Source: an uncultured Bacillota bacterium
GTDB lineage: Bacteria; Bacillota_I; Bacilli_A; RF39; UBA660
Direction: 5' to 3'
Assembly (NCBI GenBank): GCA_947644695.1
Contig: CANSAJ010000009.1
Location: 1-44,382 of the forward strand
Length of the DNA stretch: 44,382 bases
The position numbers and the translations under genes are program-made. Shown in pieces: positions 30,927 through 39,962 of this stretch (position 1 is its first letter; each line of letters starts with the position of its first letter). The notes under the pieces are model-generated. The model saw only the letters and a list, made by a program, of their open reading frames with translations, had not been told where the DNA came from and did not search any database.

Positions 30927-31191
30927 TCCATTTCTAGCATTTAATCCATACATAGATTTACATGGACTAGATAGAATATCTGCTATAATAAAAACAAAAG
31001 AATTTATAACAGATAGTTTAAAGTTAAAAAAATATGATATAATAATAATACACGGTAAAGGTAGTGGAACATTAAAAGAAAGTGTCCATGAATATTTAAA
31101 GACTGATAAAAGAGTTATAGAATACAAAACTCATAATTTCAATGATGGAATAACAGTAGTAAAATTAGAAGGAGATAGTTATGAAAAGTAA
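30910..31191 (+). CDS. Smr-domain protein
   Basis: 93 residues containing little more than an Smr domain: IDLHGLDRISAIIKTKEFI and the loop IIHGKGSGTLKESVHEYL with HGKGSG. Smr domains are nucleic-acid nicking or RNA-binding modules, best known from the C-terminus of MutS2, of which this could be a free-standing homologue. It overlaps the PfkB gene at its start and the pseudopilin gene (11 bases) at its end, so the three are translationally coupled. Confidence 0.85.
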   Translation: MRKIDDPFLAFNPYIDLHGLDRISAIIKTKEFITDSLKLKKYDIIIIHGKGSGTLKESVHEYLKTDKRVIEYKTHNFNDGITVVKLEGDSYEK

Positions 31192-31711
31192 AAATGGATT
31201 CACACTTGTAGAAATAATTGCAGTAATAGCTTTAATTGGAGTTGTTCTATTACTAGTAGTACCTAATGTAGTAAACTTATATAAAAGCGCAAGAAAATCC
31301 GTTTTTCATGATGAAGTCCTAAGTATATATAATAATGCTTACACTACATATATATATAGATCAAGTGAAGGAGACCATACTAAAAGATTCTGTTTAGGAA
31401 AAGATACAACATTAAATAAAATTGAGATAGAAGAAAAAGAAGATTTATACTATGACATAACAGTTAATCAATATGGAGAAATCCTAAGCTTAAAAGTAAC
31501 TGATGGAATTTATGGAATAGACATGACTAACCAAAATGGTATAAAAAAGAAAAACATAAAATTAGATAACATAACAGATTCATTCGATTTAAACTGTAAC
31601 GGAGGCACTCCTATTGAACCACCAGAAGGATTATCGTGTATAATAACAAACACAAATAGAGAATGTAGAATATTTAACTTTTCATATAATGTAGAAAATG
31701 GAACACTATAG
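31181..31711 (+). CDS. Type IV pilin-like (pseudopilin) protein
   Basis: 176 residues. The start MKSKNGFTLVEIIAVIALIG is a class III signal peptide (cleavage G/F, Glu at +5) followed by the conserved hydrophobic helix. The C-terminus is short, with a Cys pair (CNGG ... LSCIITNTNRECRIFNF). The first 35 residues nearly match the pseudopilin in the Tad operon (38832-39263). No assembly ATPase of the type IV pilus kind is nearby. It overlaps smr by 11 bases. Confidence 0.88.
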   Translation: MKSKNGFTLVEIIAVIALIGVVLLLVVPNVVNLYKSARKSVFHDEVLSIYNNAYTTYIYRSSEGDHTKRFCLGKDTTLNKIEIEEKEDLYYDITVNQYGEILSLKVTDGIYGIDMTNQNGIKKKNIKLDNITDSFDLNCNGGTPIEPPEGLSCIITNTNRECRIFNFSYNVENGTL

Positions 31712-31732
31712 GCGTCAGTTAGACGTCTTTTT
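31712..31732 (+). terminator. Terminator after the pseudopilin gene
   Basis: 6-bp stem GGCGTC / GACGTC (one G-U) with loop AGTTA, then six T. Confidence 0.75.
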
Positions 31733-31759
31733 TACATTTAAAAATAAAAAAGTGTTTCT

Positions 31760-31831
31760 AAATAAAACCTTAGTGCTATAATAAAATCAACCAAAAATAT
31801 ACATAAAAGCAACTTAAAATAGGTTTTATTT
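31760..31831 (+). promoter_or_regulatory. Perfect 11-bp inverted repeat straddling a promoter upstream of the ABC operon
   Basis: AAATAAAACCT (31760-31770) and AGGTTTTATTT (31821-31831) are exact inverted repeats 50 bases apart. A TATAAT (31777-31782) lies between them, so the left arm would sit between -35 and -10 and the right arm ~40 bases downstream of the start. This layout could be a two-site operator; no regulator is encoded adjacent. Confidence 0.4.
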
Positions 31832-31875
31832 CATAAATATAAATAGTATATTTTAAAGTGGCGAAAGGAGAAAAA

Positions 31876-34086
31876 ATGCTAAAATTAAAAAAAGTATCAA
31901 AATTTTATTATTCCAAAGGAATGGTAGCAACTGGGTTTACAAAAGTAAGCATGAACCTAGATATTGGAGAATTTGTTGCTATAACAGGTGAAAGTGGTTC
32001 AGGAAAAAGTACACTCTTAAATGTTATCAGCGGATTAGACTCATATGAAGAAGGAGAAATGTACATAAATGGTGAAGAAACAAGCCATTATTCTGAAAAA
32101 GATTACGAAATATATAGAAAAAAATACATAGGTAATATATTTCAAAATTTTAATCTAATTAGTAGCTACACAGTATATCAAAATGTAGAACTTGTATTAT
32201 TAATAAACGGTTATAAAAGAAAAGAAATAAAAGAAAAAGTTCTAGACATCATAAAAAGTGTAGGACTAACAAAATACAAAAACACTAAAGTTTCTAAACT
32301 ATCAGGAGGTCAAAAACAAAGAGTTGCAATTGCAAGATGTCTTGCTAAAGATACACCGGTTATAATCGCAGATGAACCTACAGGAAATTTAGACTCTAAA
32401 AGTGCTAATAGTATAATAAAACTACTGTATGAAATAAGCAAAGACAAACTAGTAATAGTAGTAACACATAACTATGATCAAGTAAGTGACTATGTTACAA
32501 GAAAAATAACAATGCACGATGGAAGAGTTATAGAAGACTTAAGGATAAAAGAGACAGAAATAAAAGAAGAAATAAATGTATCAAAATATAAAGAAACTAG
32601 TATACCTAACAAATTTAGATTAGGTATTAGAAACACCTTTAATATTGTGCCTAAATTCTTACTAATGCTTGCTGTATATCTTTTTATAGTAGTAGCAATC
32701 TCAGGAACATACTCATCTTTCCAAAAAGGAGAATATGAAACTTCAAAAGAATTCTATAGCCCTTATTTTAGCAGCGAAAACTTAGATAAAAGAATATTAC
32801 TAAAAAAGACAAATAACAGTCCATTTAGCGACGAAGATTATGAAAAAATAGCCAAAATAAATAACATAGACAATATTCTAAAAAACGATTTACTTTATGA
32901 TAGAGAAATATCACTAAATAATGATTATGCATATTTCTATGGCCCAGTATTAAGTGTAGATTTATTTAAAGATACTCTAGATGAAGGCAGAATGCCTGAA
33001 AATGATAATGAAGTTATTATAGTAGCAAACAAAAATGACTGGGTAATTTCTAACATGAAAGATGAAATATTAAATGGAGAATTTTCACTAGACGAAATGA
33101 CTAATTTAAAAGATGGATCTAGCTACAAAGTGAAAGTTGTTGGTATTAAATATAAAGAAAGAGGTTACAACACTAATATTTATGTCACAAATGAAACTGT
33201 AAAGAAAATAAATGAATATATAAATATTTCTAACAATAAAACCACATACAATTATGCAGGAAGAACTTATGAATCTTATGCATATGATTTGACATCTGCT
33301 TTAAGACCTACAGACAAAGTTAACAAAGGCGAAGCATTTATATCTTCAGAAAATACATATAACTGTAAAAATTCTAAATGTATTGGATATGATTTAAATA
33401 TCACGTCTATTAATAAATATTATAAAAATAACTTAACATTAAAAATAACAAAAGAATACGATAAAAATACAATTAACTCACTTACTGGGCTTAACTATGA
33501 AGAATATAACGGAGCTGTATTTATAAATGAAGAAGACTATGCATCTCTATGGAAAGGAGAAAATTATCAATCAAGTGTATTTATAAAAGATGATAAAATA
33601 GTAAGAGATACAGAAAAAGAACTACAACAAATAGGATTTGATACATTCTATTTATTAGATGGAAAAACAGAAGACGGAACTGCACAAATAATAAGAATAT
33701 CAAAAGTAATAGTATTATCTATCTTAATAATCGTGCTATTCTTTATATCATATTTTGTAATAAAATTAATATTAAAATCAAGAAACATTTACTTCAGCAC
33801 AATAAGAATGCTAGGTTCAAGTAGAAAAACAGCCAAACATTTACTAGATATAGAACTAAATACAATAACCAACATTGCGTATATATTATTTCTATCTTTA
33901 ATAATATTATCTAGAACAAACATAGTAAATCTAAAATTTATAAAAGATCTATCTGACTTTTTAAGCCTTAAAGAATACATAATAATATATTTAATTTTAT
34001 TTATAATGAGTTATCTAACAAGTACAAGATACTCTAGTAAATTATTTAAAAAATCTGCAATAAATACTTATAGGGAAGAGGTGTAA
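31876..34086 (+). CDS. Fused ABC ATPase-permease (MacB/FtsX-like), subunit 1
   Basis: 736 residues. Residues 1-225 are an ATPase: GESGSGKSTLLN, signature KLSGGQKQRVAIAR, IIADEPTGNLDSKS. The permease follows, with one membrane segment (~265-285), a large extracytoplasmic domain (~290-590), and three more at the C-terminus (~600-725, FtsX-like). Fusions of a LolD/MacB-type ATPase to an FtsX-type permease belong to mechanotransmission-type exporters, several of which protect against antimicrobial peptides. GAAAGGAG lies upstream of ATG 31876. The second subunit starts 2 bases after the stop. Confidence 0.88.
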   Translation: MLKLKKVSKFYYSKGMVATGFTKVSMNLDIGEFVAITGESGSGKSTLLNVISGLDSYEEGEMYINGEETSHYSEKDYEIYRKKYIGNIFQNFNLISSYTVYQNVELVLLINGYKRKEIKEKVLDIIKSVGLTKYKNTKVSKLSGGQKQRVAIARCLAKDTPVIIADEPTGNLDSKSANSIIKLLYEISKDKLVIVVTHNYDQVSDYVTRKITMHDGRVIEDLRIKETEIKEEINVSKYKETSIPNKFRLGIRNTFNIVPKFLLMLAVYLFIVVAISGTYSSFQKGEYETSKEFYSPYFSSENLDKRILLKKTNNSPFSDEDYEKIAKINNIDNILKNDLLYDREISLNNDYAYFYGPVLSVDLFKDTLDEGRMPENDNEVIIVANKNDWVISNMKDEILNGEFSLDEMTNLKDGSSYKVKVVGIKYKERGYNTNIYVTNETVKKINEYINISNNKTTYNYAGRTYESYAYDLTSALRPTDKVNKGEAFISSENTYNCKNSKCIGYDLNITSINKYYKNNLTLKITKEYDKNTINSLTGLNYEEYNGAVFINEEDYASLWKGENYQSSVFIKDDKIVRDTEKELQQIGFDTFYLLDGKTEDGTAQIIRISKVIVLSILIIVLFFISYFVIKLILKSRNIYFSTIRMLGSSRKTAKHLLDIELNTITNIAYILFLSLIILSRTNIVNLKFIKDLSDFLSLKEYIIIYLILFIMSYLTSTRYSSKLFKKSAINTYREEV

Positions 34087-34087
34087 T

Positions 34088-36520
34088 ATGATAAAAATAG
34101 AAAACGTAAATAAATATTTTAACAGACATAAAAAGAATGAAATCCATGTTATAGATAATACATCTCTAACTTTTGAAAATACAGGACTGGTTGCTTTACT
34201 AGGCCCTTCAGGATGTGGAAAAACAACGCTTTTAAATGTAATAGGTGGACTAGATAAAGTAAATAAAGGTAACATATACATAAATAATGAAAAAATAACA
34301 AATAGAAGAATAGGAAAAATAGATGAGATAAGAAGCTTAAAGATAGGTTACATATTTCAAGACTATAATTTAATAAACAATATTAGTGTTTATGATAATG
34401 TTGCAATGGTTCTAAAAATGAATGGTATAAAAGACAAAGAAGAGATTAAAAAAAGAGTTGATTACTGTCTAGAACGCGTTGGAATGTATAGATACAGAAA
34501 TAGATTTGCAAGTATGTTATCAGGTGGAGAAAGACAAAGAGTAGGTATAGCAAGAGCAATAGTTAAAAATCCAGAAATAATAATCGCAGATGAACCTACA
34601 GGTAACTTAGATAGCCGTAATACTATTGAAGTAATGAACATAATAAAAGCAATTAGTAAAGACAAATTAGTCATACTAGTTACTCATGAAAAAGAACTTG
34701 CTGAATTTTATGCATCAAGAATAATAAGACTCCAGGACGGAAAAGTAATAGATGATAAAATAAACGAACATGATGATGAATTAGATTACAAAATGGATGG
34801 AAAAATATACCTAAAAGATATACAAAACAAAATATCCATTAAAGAAAAGAATTTAAATATAAATTATTATAATGACAACAATGAAAACCTAAACATAAAT
34901 ATTGTCATAAAAAACGGTAATATATATATACAAAGTGATAATAAAGAGAAAATAGAAGTACTAGGCGATGAAAATACTATAGAATTAGTAGACGACCATT
35001 ACAAGAAAATATCTAAACAAATATATGAAAACTATAGCTTTGAATTCTCTAATTTAATAAATAAAAATATAAAACAAAAATATAAAAGCATCTATAATCC
35101 ACTTACATTATTATTAAATGGTTTCAAAAAAGTATTTAACTATGGAATAATAAAAAAACTTTTATTAGGAGGATTCTTTGCTTCTTCAATGTTTATAGTA
35201 TTTGCAGTTTCAACTATATTAGCTTCAATTAGTATAAAGGATGAAGACTTCATAAAATATAACAAAAACTACATAGTTATAAAAGACAATAAAATTACAC
35301 TAGACGAGTTCAATAAATATGCATCTTATGAAAAAACATCTTACATCTTACCAGGAAATTCAATAGTAAATTTTACAGTGCCTATAAATGATTACTATCA
35401 AACTGACTATGAAAAGGCAACTATGAGTGGTTCGTTATCTAGTATTGAAATGATAAATAAAGGTGATATAACAGCAGGTAAAATGCCAACAAATGAAACA
35501 GAAATAATAGTTGATGAAAGTGTATTAAACAATATGATTTCAAATTCTAATGCAAAACAAGCTGGTTATCTTTCTATTAATGATTTCATAGGAAAAAAAG
35601 TCAATATCGGAGGCGTTAAAGAATATACCATAACAGGATTAGTATCTTTAAAGAGCCCTTCAATATACACTAATACTTCTGAATTTATAACTATAATAAA
35701 TAATTCAAGTGAAGTATATGATAATTATATGGGAACTGTAGAAACTGATACAAAAAAAGTCCAAGACTTTAAACTTTATAATGATCAAATAACTTTAACA
35801 GAAGGCGTATATCCACAAAACGATTATGAAACAATAATAAATGAAAATTATAAAGAGACATTTAAAATTGGAAATACAGTTGATGAAAAAATAAATGACA
35901 ACAAACTTAAAGTAGTAGGCTATTATCATAGTGATACAGGACTAGATAAATATTTAGTAACAGAAAACACAATTAAATACAATCTAATAAATACTAAAGA
36001 AGATATAATGGTATACTCAAAAGATAAAGAACAAACATTAAAACACTATCAAGAAGAAGGATTAAACGTTATAGATAGCTATTTAAAAGGAAAAGAAGAG
36101 TATATAGAAAATATAAAAGACTCAATTATATCAAAATTACTATTTAGTGGATTCATATTAGTAGTATCACTAATAGAAATATATTTAATAATAAGATCTA
36201 GTTTTCTATCAAGAATTAAAGAAGTAGGAATACTAAGAGCAATTGGTTTAAAGAAAATAGACATATATAAAATGTTTTCAGGAGAGATATTAGCAATAAC
36301 AATATTAGCAAGTACTCCAGGATTAATATTGATGTCATATATTTTAAAAGAATTATCATCAATAAGTATTCTTTCTAAAGTGTTTACAATTAATCTAACA
36401 GTTATTATTATAAGTATAATATTAATAGTAGGATTCAATTTAATCTTTGGACTAATTCCAGTATTTACTACAATAAGAAAAAGACCTGCCAGAATATTAA
36501 GCAGAACAGATCTTGAATAA
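34088..36520 (+). CDS. Fused ABC ATPase-permease (MacB/FtsX-like), subunit 2
   Basis: 810 residues, with the same architecture as the preceding gene: ATPase with GPSGCGKTTLLN, LSGGERQRVGIAR and IIADEPTGNLDSRN, a longer linker (~220-330), one membrane segment (~355-380), an extracytoplasmic domain, and a C-terminal three-helix FtsX-like part (RIKEVGILRAIGLKKIDIYK). The pair probably forms a heterodimer. The 1-base gap and GAAGAGG SD show co-translation. Substrate unknown; export of or resistance to peptides is plausible. Confidence 0.88.
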   Translation: MIKIENVNKYFNRHKKNEIHVIDNTSLTFENTGLVALLGPSGCGKTTLLNVIGGLDKVNKGNIYINNEKITNRRIGKIDEIRSLKIGYIFQDYNLINNISVYDNVAMVLKMNGIKDKEEIKKRVDYCLERVGMYRYRNRFASMLSGGERQRVGIARAIVKNPEIIIADEPTGNLDSRNTIEVMNIIKAISKDKLVILVTHEKELAEFYASRIIRLQDGKVIDDKINEHDDELDYKMDGKIYLKDIQNKISIKEKNLNINYYNDNNENLNINIVIKNGNIYIQSDNKEKIEVLGDENTIELVDDHYKKISKQIYENYSFEFSNLINKNIKQKYKSIYNPLTLLLNGFKKVFNYGIIKKLLLGGFFASSMFIVFAVSTILASISIKDEDFIKYNKNYIVIKDNKITLDEFNKYASYEKTSYILPGNSIVNFTVPINDYYQTDYEKATMSGSLSSIEMINKGDITAGKMPTNETEIIVDESVLNNMISNSNAKQAGYLSINDFIGKKVNIGGVKEYTITGLVSLKSPSIYTNTSEFITIINNSSEVYDNYMGTVETDTKKVQDFKLYNDQITLTEGVYPQNDYETIINENYKETFKIGNTVDEKINDNKLKVVGYYHSDTGLDKYLVTENTIKYNLINTKEDIMVYSKDKEQTLKHYQEEGLNVIDSYLKGKEEYIENIKDSIISKLLFSGFILVVSLIEIYLIIRSSFLSRIKEVGILRAIGLKKIDIYKMFSGEILAITILASTPGLILMSYILKELSSISILSKVFTINLTVIIISIILIVGFNLIFGLIPVFTTIRKRPARILSRTDLE

Positions 36521-36542
36521 CAAAAAAATACAATAAAGTCAG

Positions 36543-36571
36543 TTGACAATGATAAAAAAATAAGATATCAT
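36543..36571 (+). promoter_or_regulatory. Promoter of tRNA-Ser
   Basis: TTGACA (36543-36548), 17-base spacer, TATCAT (36566-36571). A perfect 10-bp palindrome GTCAGCTGAC lies just downstream of the -10, and its left half AGTCAG also precedes the -35. Confidence 0.6.
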
Positions 36572-36593
36572 TAAATAGTCAGCTGACATAAAT

Positions 36594-36684
36594 GGAGACA
36601 TACTCAAGTGGTCGAAGAGGCGCCCCTGCTAAGGGTGTAGGTCGGGAAACTGGCGCGAGAGTTCAAATCTCTCTGTCTCCGCCA
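36594..36684 (+). tRNA. tRNA-Ser (anticodon GCT), CCA encoded
   Basis: 91 bases with the long variable arm of serine tRNAs; acceptor GGAGACA/TGTCTCC, loop CTGCTAA (anticodon GCT, reading AGC/AGU), T-loop TTCAAAT, CCA encoded. No integrase or duplicated 3' end nearby, so no sign of an attachment site. Confidence 0.95.
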
Positions 36685-36696
36685 ATAGAGTTCAAT

Positions 36697-36718
36697 CCCA
36701 GTATTTACTGGGTTTTTT
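36697..36718 (+). terminator. Terminator of tRNA-Ser
   Basis: 7-bp stem CCCAGTA / TACTGGG followed by six T. Confidence 0.85.
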
Positions 36719-37172
36719 AATACTTATTTTTTATTTACGTAACATTAACGTAACATTTTCCTTAACTATGTAAAAATACTTTATAAAAAAGCGGATATCA
36801 TAAGTATTGAAATAAATAAAAGAATAACTCTTCTAAAATAACTTGTTCAAAAAACAGAGACTTTACTACTTATTGTAAAAAGTTGGTAAAAGTATTCGCT
36901 AATATATCTAAAAAAGTCTTAATACAAAATAGTTGTGCAATAAGTGCCTCTTTCGTAAAATGTTTGTAAAAATATAATATCAATAGTCTTTTAAGTTATA
37001 AAATAAAGTGCTATAATTAAAAATAAGAGTAATACACTAAAAATGCTAATTAAGCTCTTACATTCTTATATTATCATTAGCATTCAAATGTATGACTTTT
37101 TAAACAACAATTGATTTTTCGCACATGAATAGAAAGAGAGGTCGTTGAGTTAGTCATCTCAACTACAATTTT
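36719..37172 (+). other. 454-base intergenic region with competing hairpins before the J-domain gene
   Basis: There is no coding potential. It contains a short tandem (ACGTAACATT twice, ~36735-36756) and a TATAAT (37012-37017) with a poor -35. After that come two mutually exclusive stems: TAAGAG (37024-37029) with CTCTTA (37055-37060), and AATGCTAAT (37042-37050) with ATTAGCATT (37076-37084). A further hairpin, GTTGAG/CTCAAC (37144-37163), lies between the SD AAAGAGAGG (37133-37141) and the ATG at 37173. This looks like a regulated leader. Confidence 0.45.
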
Positions 37173-38255
37173 ATGAAAAAAAATTATTATGAAATACTTG
37201 GAGTAAATAAAAATGCAAGTGAAGCAGAAATCAAAAGTGCATATCGAAAATTAGCTAAAAAATATCACCCAGATTTACCTGAAAATGACGATGGCTTAAC
37301 GGAAAGAATTCAAGAAATAAATGAAGCTTATCATGTTTTAAATGATGAACAAAAACGAAAACAATACGATTTATCATTAACAACTATAGTAGAGAGTAAC
37401 ATTCCAAAACAAGCTTCTGCAAATGCTACTTCAACAACTTATTATTGGAATGAAATGTTTAGTTATTTAAACATAGATATAAGTCAACCATGGAACACGC
37501 CTCCTTCTTTACAAGAAGCATATCAAAGTTTAATAGAATTCATGAATGAAATAGAAACAGAATTTAAAACTTTAGGGTTATCTTTACAAAACTATAAAAA
37601 AATGTTAGAAGAACAAAAAGACACACTAACTTTACAACAAATTAAAAATCATAAAAATGAAATAGAAGAGTCACTTGAAAAATTCAAAAAAAGAGCAAAA
37701 TCTTTTGATGCTTTTCAATTCTATTATTCAAGAACTATTCAAGATATTCATTCTAGAGGTGGAATAGTAGATGAAACACCGTTTACAAAATTAACAGATA
37801 AAAATAACAGAGTGGAATTAGAACCATCAGAATATCAAATTGGTGAAACTCAGTTAAGAGAATTATACAGTGCACAATTAGAAATTCATAGACAAAAAGT
37901 TCAACAATTAAGCAAAGATCTTCAAACTGTTGGACTTACTATAACGGATATACTATTAGAAAAATTATATAGATCAAGTGCTGAATTAACTGCTCAAGAC
38001 ATTCAAGAAGTTCACGAAAAAATAAGTATTATAAAAGAAATAAAAACAAAATTAACTGGCAGTAAAATAACTTTAACAATGCTACTCACAAAACTAAACC
38101 GTAGATTACAAAACTTATCAGTAGAAGAACTAAGAATAATAGACAAAAACTTACTAGACTTTTTAATTCAAAGTCACCTAAGCCGATGGAATTTAAATAA
38201 ACTAGTTAATTTAGTAGAAGCAGAAATAAGTCCTAACACACAAAAGAAACTTTAA
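37173..38255 (+). CDS. J-domain protein with long helical C-terminus
   Basis: 360 residues. Residues 1-70 are a J domain: [30 protein letters not shown] with the HPD tripeptide, and [13 protein letters not shown]. The rest is helical/coiled coil without the Gly/Phe region, zinc centre or C-terminal barrels of DnaJ, so it is a specialised co-chaperone for a DnaK partner. Its start follows the conserved [11 protein letters not shown], although the SD lies 31 bases upstream with a hairpin between them. Confidence 0.88.
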   Translation: MKKNYYEILGVNKNASEAEIKSAYRKLAKKYHPDLPENDDGLTERIQEINEAYHVLNDEQKRKQYDLSLTTIVESNIPKQASANATSTTYYWNEMFSYLNIDISQPWNTPPSLQEAYQSLIEFMNEIETEFKTLGLSLQNYKKMLEEQKDTLTLQQIKNHKNEIEESLEKFKKRAKSFDAFQFYYSRTIQDIHSRGGIVDETPFTKLTDKNNRVELEPSEYQIGETQLRELYSAQLEIHRQKVQQLSKDLQTVGLTITDILLEKLYRSSAELTAQDIQEVHEKISIIKEIKTKLTGSKITLTMLLTKLNRRLQNLSVEELRIIDKNLLDFLIQSHLSRWNLNKLVNLVEAEISPNTQKKL

Positions 38256-38286
38256 ATATAAGGATTCTGCATCACATAAAATACTT

Positions 38287-38583
38287 TTACAAATCATCAC
38301 TTTTTATAGGTAACTCTAAAGTATGTTTAACTCCACTCTTAGGTAAAATAACTCTCCAAGGTTTAATTTCATTATAGACATATAAAACATTATAATCTTT
38401 ATCTAATAAAACTACCTTGATACTTTGAAACATAAAGAATGTATGAATCCCATTAGTATTTGAAAGTAATAGACCATAGTCTATTTTTTTTCTTTTAAAC
38501 ATAAGTCCCAAAAACTTAGAAAAAAAGGTATTTGCCTCTACAATATTTAAATCATAATTCTTAAAAAAATCGTTTTTCTTCAT
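38287..38583 (-). CDS. DUF192 family protein
   Basis: 98 residues. FLGLMFKRKKIDYGLLLSNT, GIHTFFMFQSIKVVLLDKDY and the end VILPKSGVKHTLELP match the DUF192 pattern (GLM-R..L....GmlF ... iHtf.M...idv.fld). The protein lacks the N-terminal signal peptide of exported members, so it is probably cytoplasmic. Function unknown. It is divergent from the Tad operon; a DUF192 gene next to Tad genes is seen in other Bacillota as I recall, but I cannot verify it here. No SD is apparent upstream of ATG 38583. Confidence 0.75.
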   Translation of the reverse strand: MKKNDFFKNYDLNIVEANTFFSKFLGLMFKRKKIDYGLLLSNTNGIHTFFMFQSIKVVLLDKDYNVLYVYNEIKPWRVILPKSGVKHTLELPIKSDDL

Positions 38584-38605
38584 ATTTTTATATTAGCATA
38601 TAGAA

Positions 38606-38634
38606 TTGACAAATACTAGATATTTTTATAAAAT
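38606..38634 (+). promoter_or_regulatory. Promoter of the Tad operon
   Basis: TTGACA (38606-38611), 17-base spacer, TAAAAT (38629-38634). The expected start (~38641) leaves a leader of only about 10 bases, essentially just the AGGTGAG SD. Confidence 0.75.
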
Positions 38635-38650
38635 TAAAATAGGTGAGAAT

Positions 38651-38839
38651 ATGAAAAATAAAAACGGGCAAGCTCTAACAGAATACATACTTATAATCGC
38701 ACTAATAAGTGTAATAGCTATAACACTAGTTAATCTTTTTGGAGGATATTTAAAAGATTCTATTACAAAAACTGGATGCGAACTATCAGGTACTGAATAT
38801 AAAGAAGGTGAAAAACCAGGTGAAGGCTACTGTGAATAA
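38651..38839 (+). CDS. Flp-type pilin (Tad major pilin candidate)
   Basis: 62 residues. MKNKNGQALTEYILIIALIS has the class III signal peptide (cleavage after G, with Glu at +5 of the mature form) and a hydrophobic helix typical of Flp/Fap pilins. A short acidic tail (TGCELSGTEYKEGEKPGEGYCE) with two Cys follows, longer than in classical Flp. ATG 38651 has AGGTGAG 3 bases upstream. It is the first gene of the Tad operon and overlaps the next gene by 8 bases. Confidence 0.85.
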   Translation: MKNKNGQALTEYILIIALISVIAITLVNLFGGYLKDSITKTGCELSGTEYKEGEKPGEGYCE

Positions 38840-39263
38840 AAAAGGTTTTACCTTAGTAGAAGTAATCGCTGTTATAGCATTAATAGGAGTCTTACTACTT
38901 TTCGTTATGCCTAATTTGACAAAAATATTCTCAAACAGTGTTAAAAAGACAATGCAAATACAAGAACATGAAATAGAAGAATCAGGAACTATCTTTTTAG
39001 AAGACTTCTGTAGAAATAAACTTGGTAACAATCTATGTCCAAGTACATTAACAAAAAATAGCGATAGAACTTACTCAGGATATATTAGCCTATCTACACT
39101 AATAAATGAAGAATATATAGAAGATGTAACACTACAAGGAGAGGACTGTAATGGTTGCGTAATATTTACAAATAATAACCCTAAAGCATACATAACATGC
39201 AAAGATAATTCATATGAAACAGAAACAAGCGTTAACTGGAAAAGTATTTGTAATATAAACTAG
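38832..39263 (+). CDS. Type IV pseudopilin inside the Tad operon
   Basis: 143 residues. MNKKGFTLVEVIAVIALIGV is a type IV class III leader plus helix, unlike the Flp-type leader of its neighbour. The C-terminal globular part has paired Cys (FCRNKLGNNLCP, GEDCNGC, YITC). GTG 38832 is chosen because GAAGG lies 6 bases upstream and cleavage falls a few residues in; longer in-frame starts exist back to 38808. Its N-terminus nearly duplicates the pseudopilin at 31181. Confidence 0.85.
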   Translation: MNKKGFTLVEVIAVIALIGVLLLFVMPNLTKIFSNSVKKTMQIQEHEIEESGTIFLEDFCRNKLGNNLCPSTLTKNSDRTYSGYISLSTLINEEYIEDVTLQGEDCNGCVIFTNNNPKAYITCKDNSYETETSVNWKSICNIN

Positions 39264-39273
39264 GAGTGATAAA

Positions 39274-39624
39274 ATGAAGAAAAAAAGGGGACAAGCACTT
39301 GTAGAATTTATAATAATACTTCCAGTCTTAATAATGCTTTTTTTTGGTGCTGTTGACTTTGGAAGAATAATATTAAGAAAAAATGAATTAGAAAGCTTAA
39401 CTTCTGATGTAGTGACACTCTATAAAGAAGGGCGTAGCTATGATGATTTAGAAACATTTCTAAAAGAAAATAATAAAAACAATACTTTAACAGTAACTAA
39501 TAAAGACAATGAATACATAGAATTCGAATTAAAAAGTGAAGTTGATTTTATAACCCCAGGACTAGAAAAAATCTTAGGCGAACCTTACAACATAACTGTA
39601 AGCCGGGTGATATATTATGATTAA
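39274..39624 (+). CDS. tadE: TadE-like pseudopilin
   Basis: 116 residues. RGQALVEFIIILPVLIMLFF and GAVDFGRIILRKNELESL are the TadE signature (prepilin-like helix, then D-F-G-R). TadE proteins are processed minor pilins needed for Tad pilus assembly. AGGAGTGA lies upstream of ATG 39274; it overlaps the next gene by 8 bases. Confidence 0.87.
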   Translation: MKKKRGQALVEFIIILPVLIMLFFGAVDFGRIILRKNELESLTSDVVTLYKEGRSYDDLETFLKENNKNNTLTVTNKDNEYIEFELKSEVDFITPGLEKILGEPYNITVSRVIYYD

Positions 39625-39937
39625 ACTAAACAAAAAAGGCCAATCCCTTATAATGTTTATAATATTTTTACCAATACTTCTCATGTCATTTGCATTAATA
39701 ATTGACGTAGGCATGATGTATAATGCAAAAATAAAAGGTGAATCCTTACTCAAATATGCAAAAAAAGAAGGAGTTAATATAGAAGATTATTTTAAAATAA
39801 ATGAAATAGAAATAATATCTCATGAGACAAATAGAAAAAACAACTCTACTTGTGATATAATCAATTTTAGAATAGAAAGTATATTTGGTAATCTAATAGG
39901 CTATGAAACATATGACATAAAGATAGAAGACTGCTAA
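39617..39937 (+). CDS. TadG/TadE-like minor pilin
   Basis: 106 residues with NKKGQSLIMFIIFLPILLMS and DVGMMYNAK, the start of TadG/TadE-like proteins, but without the large C-terminal von Willebrand domain of full TadG. The Glu at +5 is replaced (SLIMF), so processing by the prepilin peptidase is uncertain. It overlaps tadE at its start. Confidence 0.75.
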   Translation: MIKLNKKGQSLIMFIIFLPILLMSFALIIDVGMMYNAKIKGESLLKYAKKEGVNIEDYFKINEIEIISHETNRKNNSTCDIINFRIESIFGNLIGYETYDIKIEDC

Positions 39938-39962
39938 TTTAAGAAAGAAGGAAAAAAGAATA

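Noticed and set aside
34042-34281. Short minus-strand frames inside ABC, PNPase, cpaF and other large genes
   Set aside because: They are low-complexity Ser/Ile/Leu-rich complements of well-supported plus-strand genes, without ribosome-binding sites.
36594-36684. tRNA-Ser as an integration site for a mobile element
   Set aside because: No integrase, no duplicated tRNA 3' end and no phage-type genes follow; the next genes are a J-domain protein and the Tad operon.
36735-36756. ACGTAACATT tandem as a CRISPR-like or origin repeat
   Set aside because: Only two units, no spacers, no cas genes and no DnaA-box cluster.
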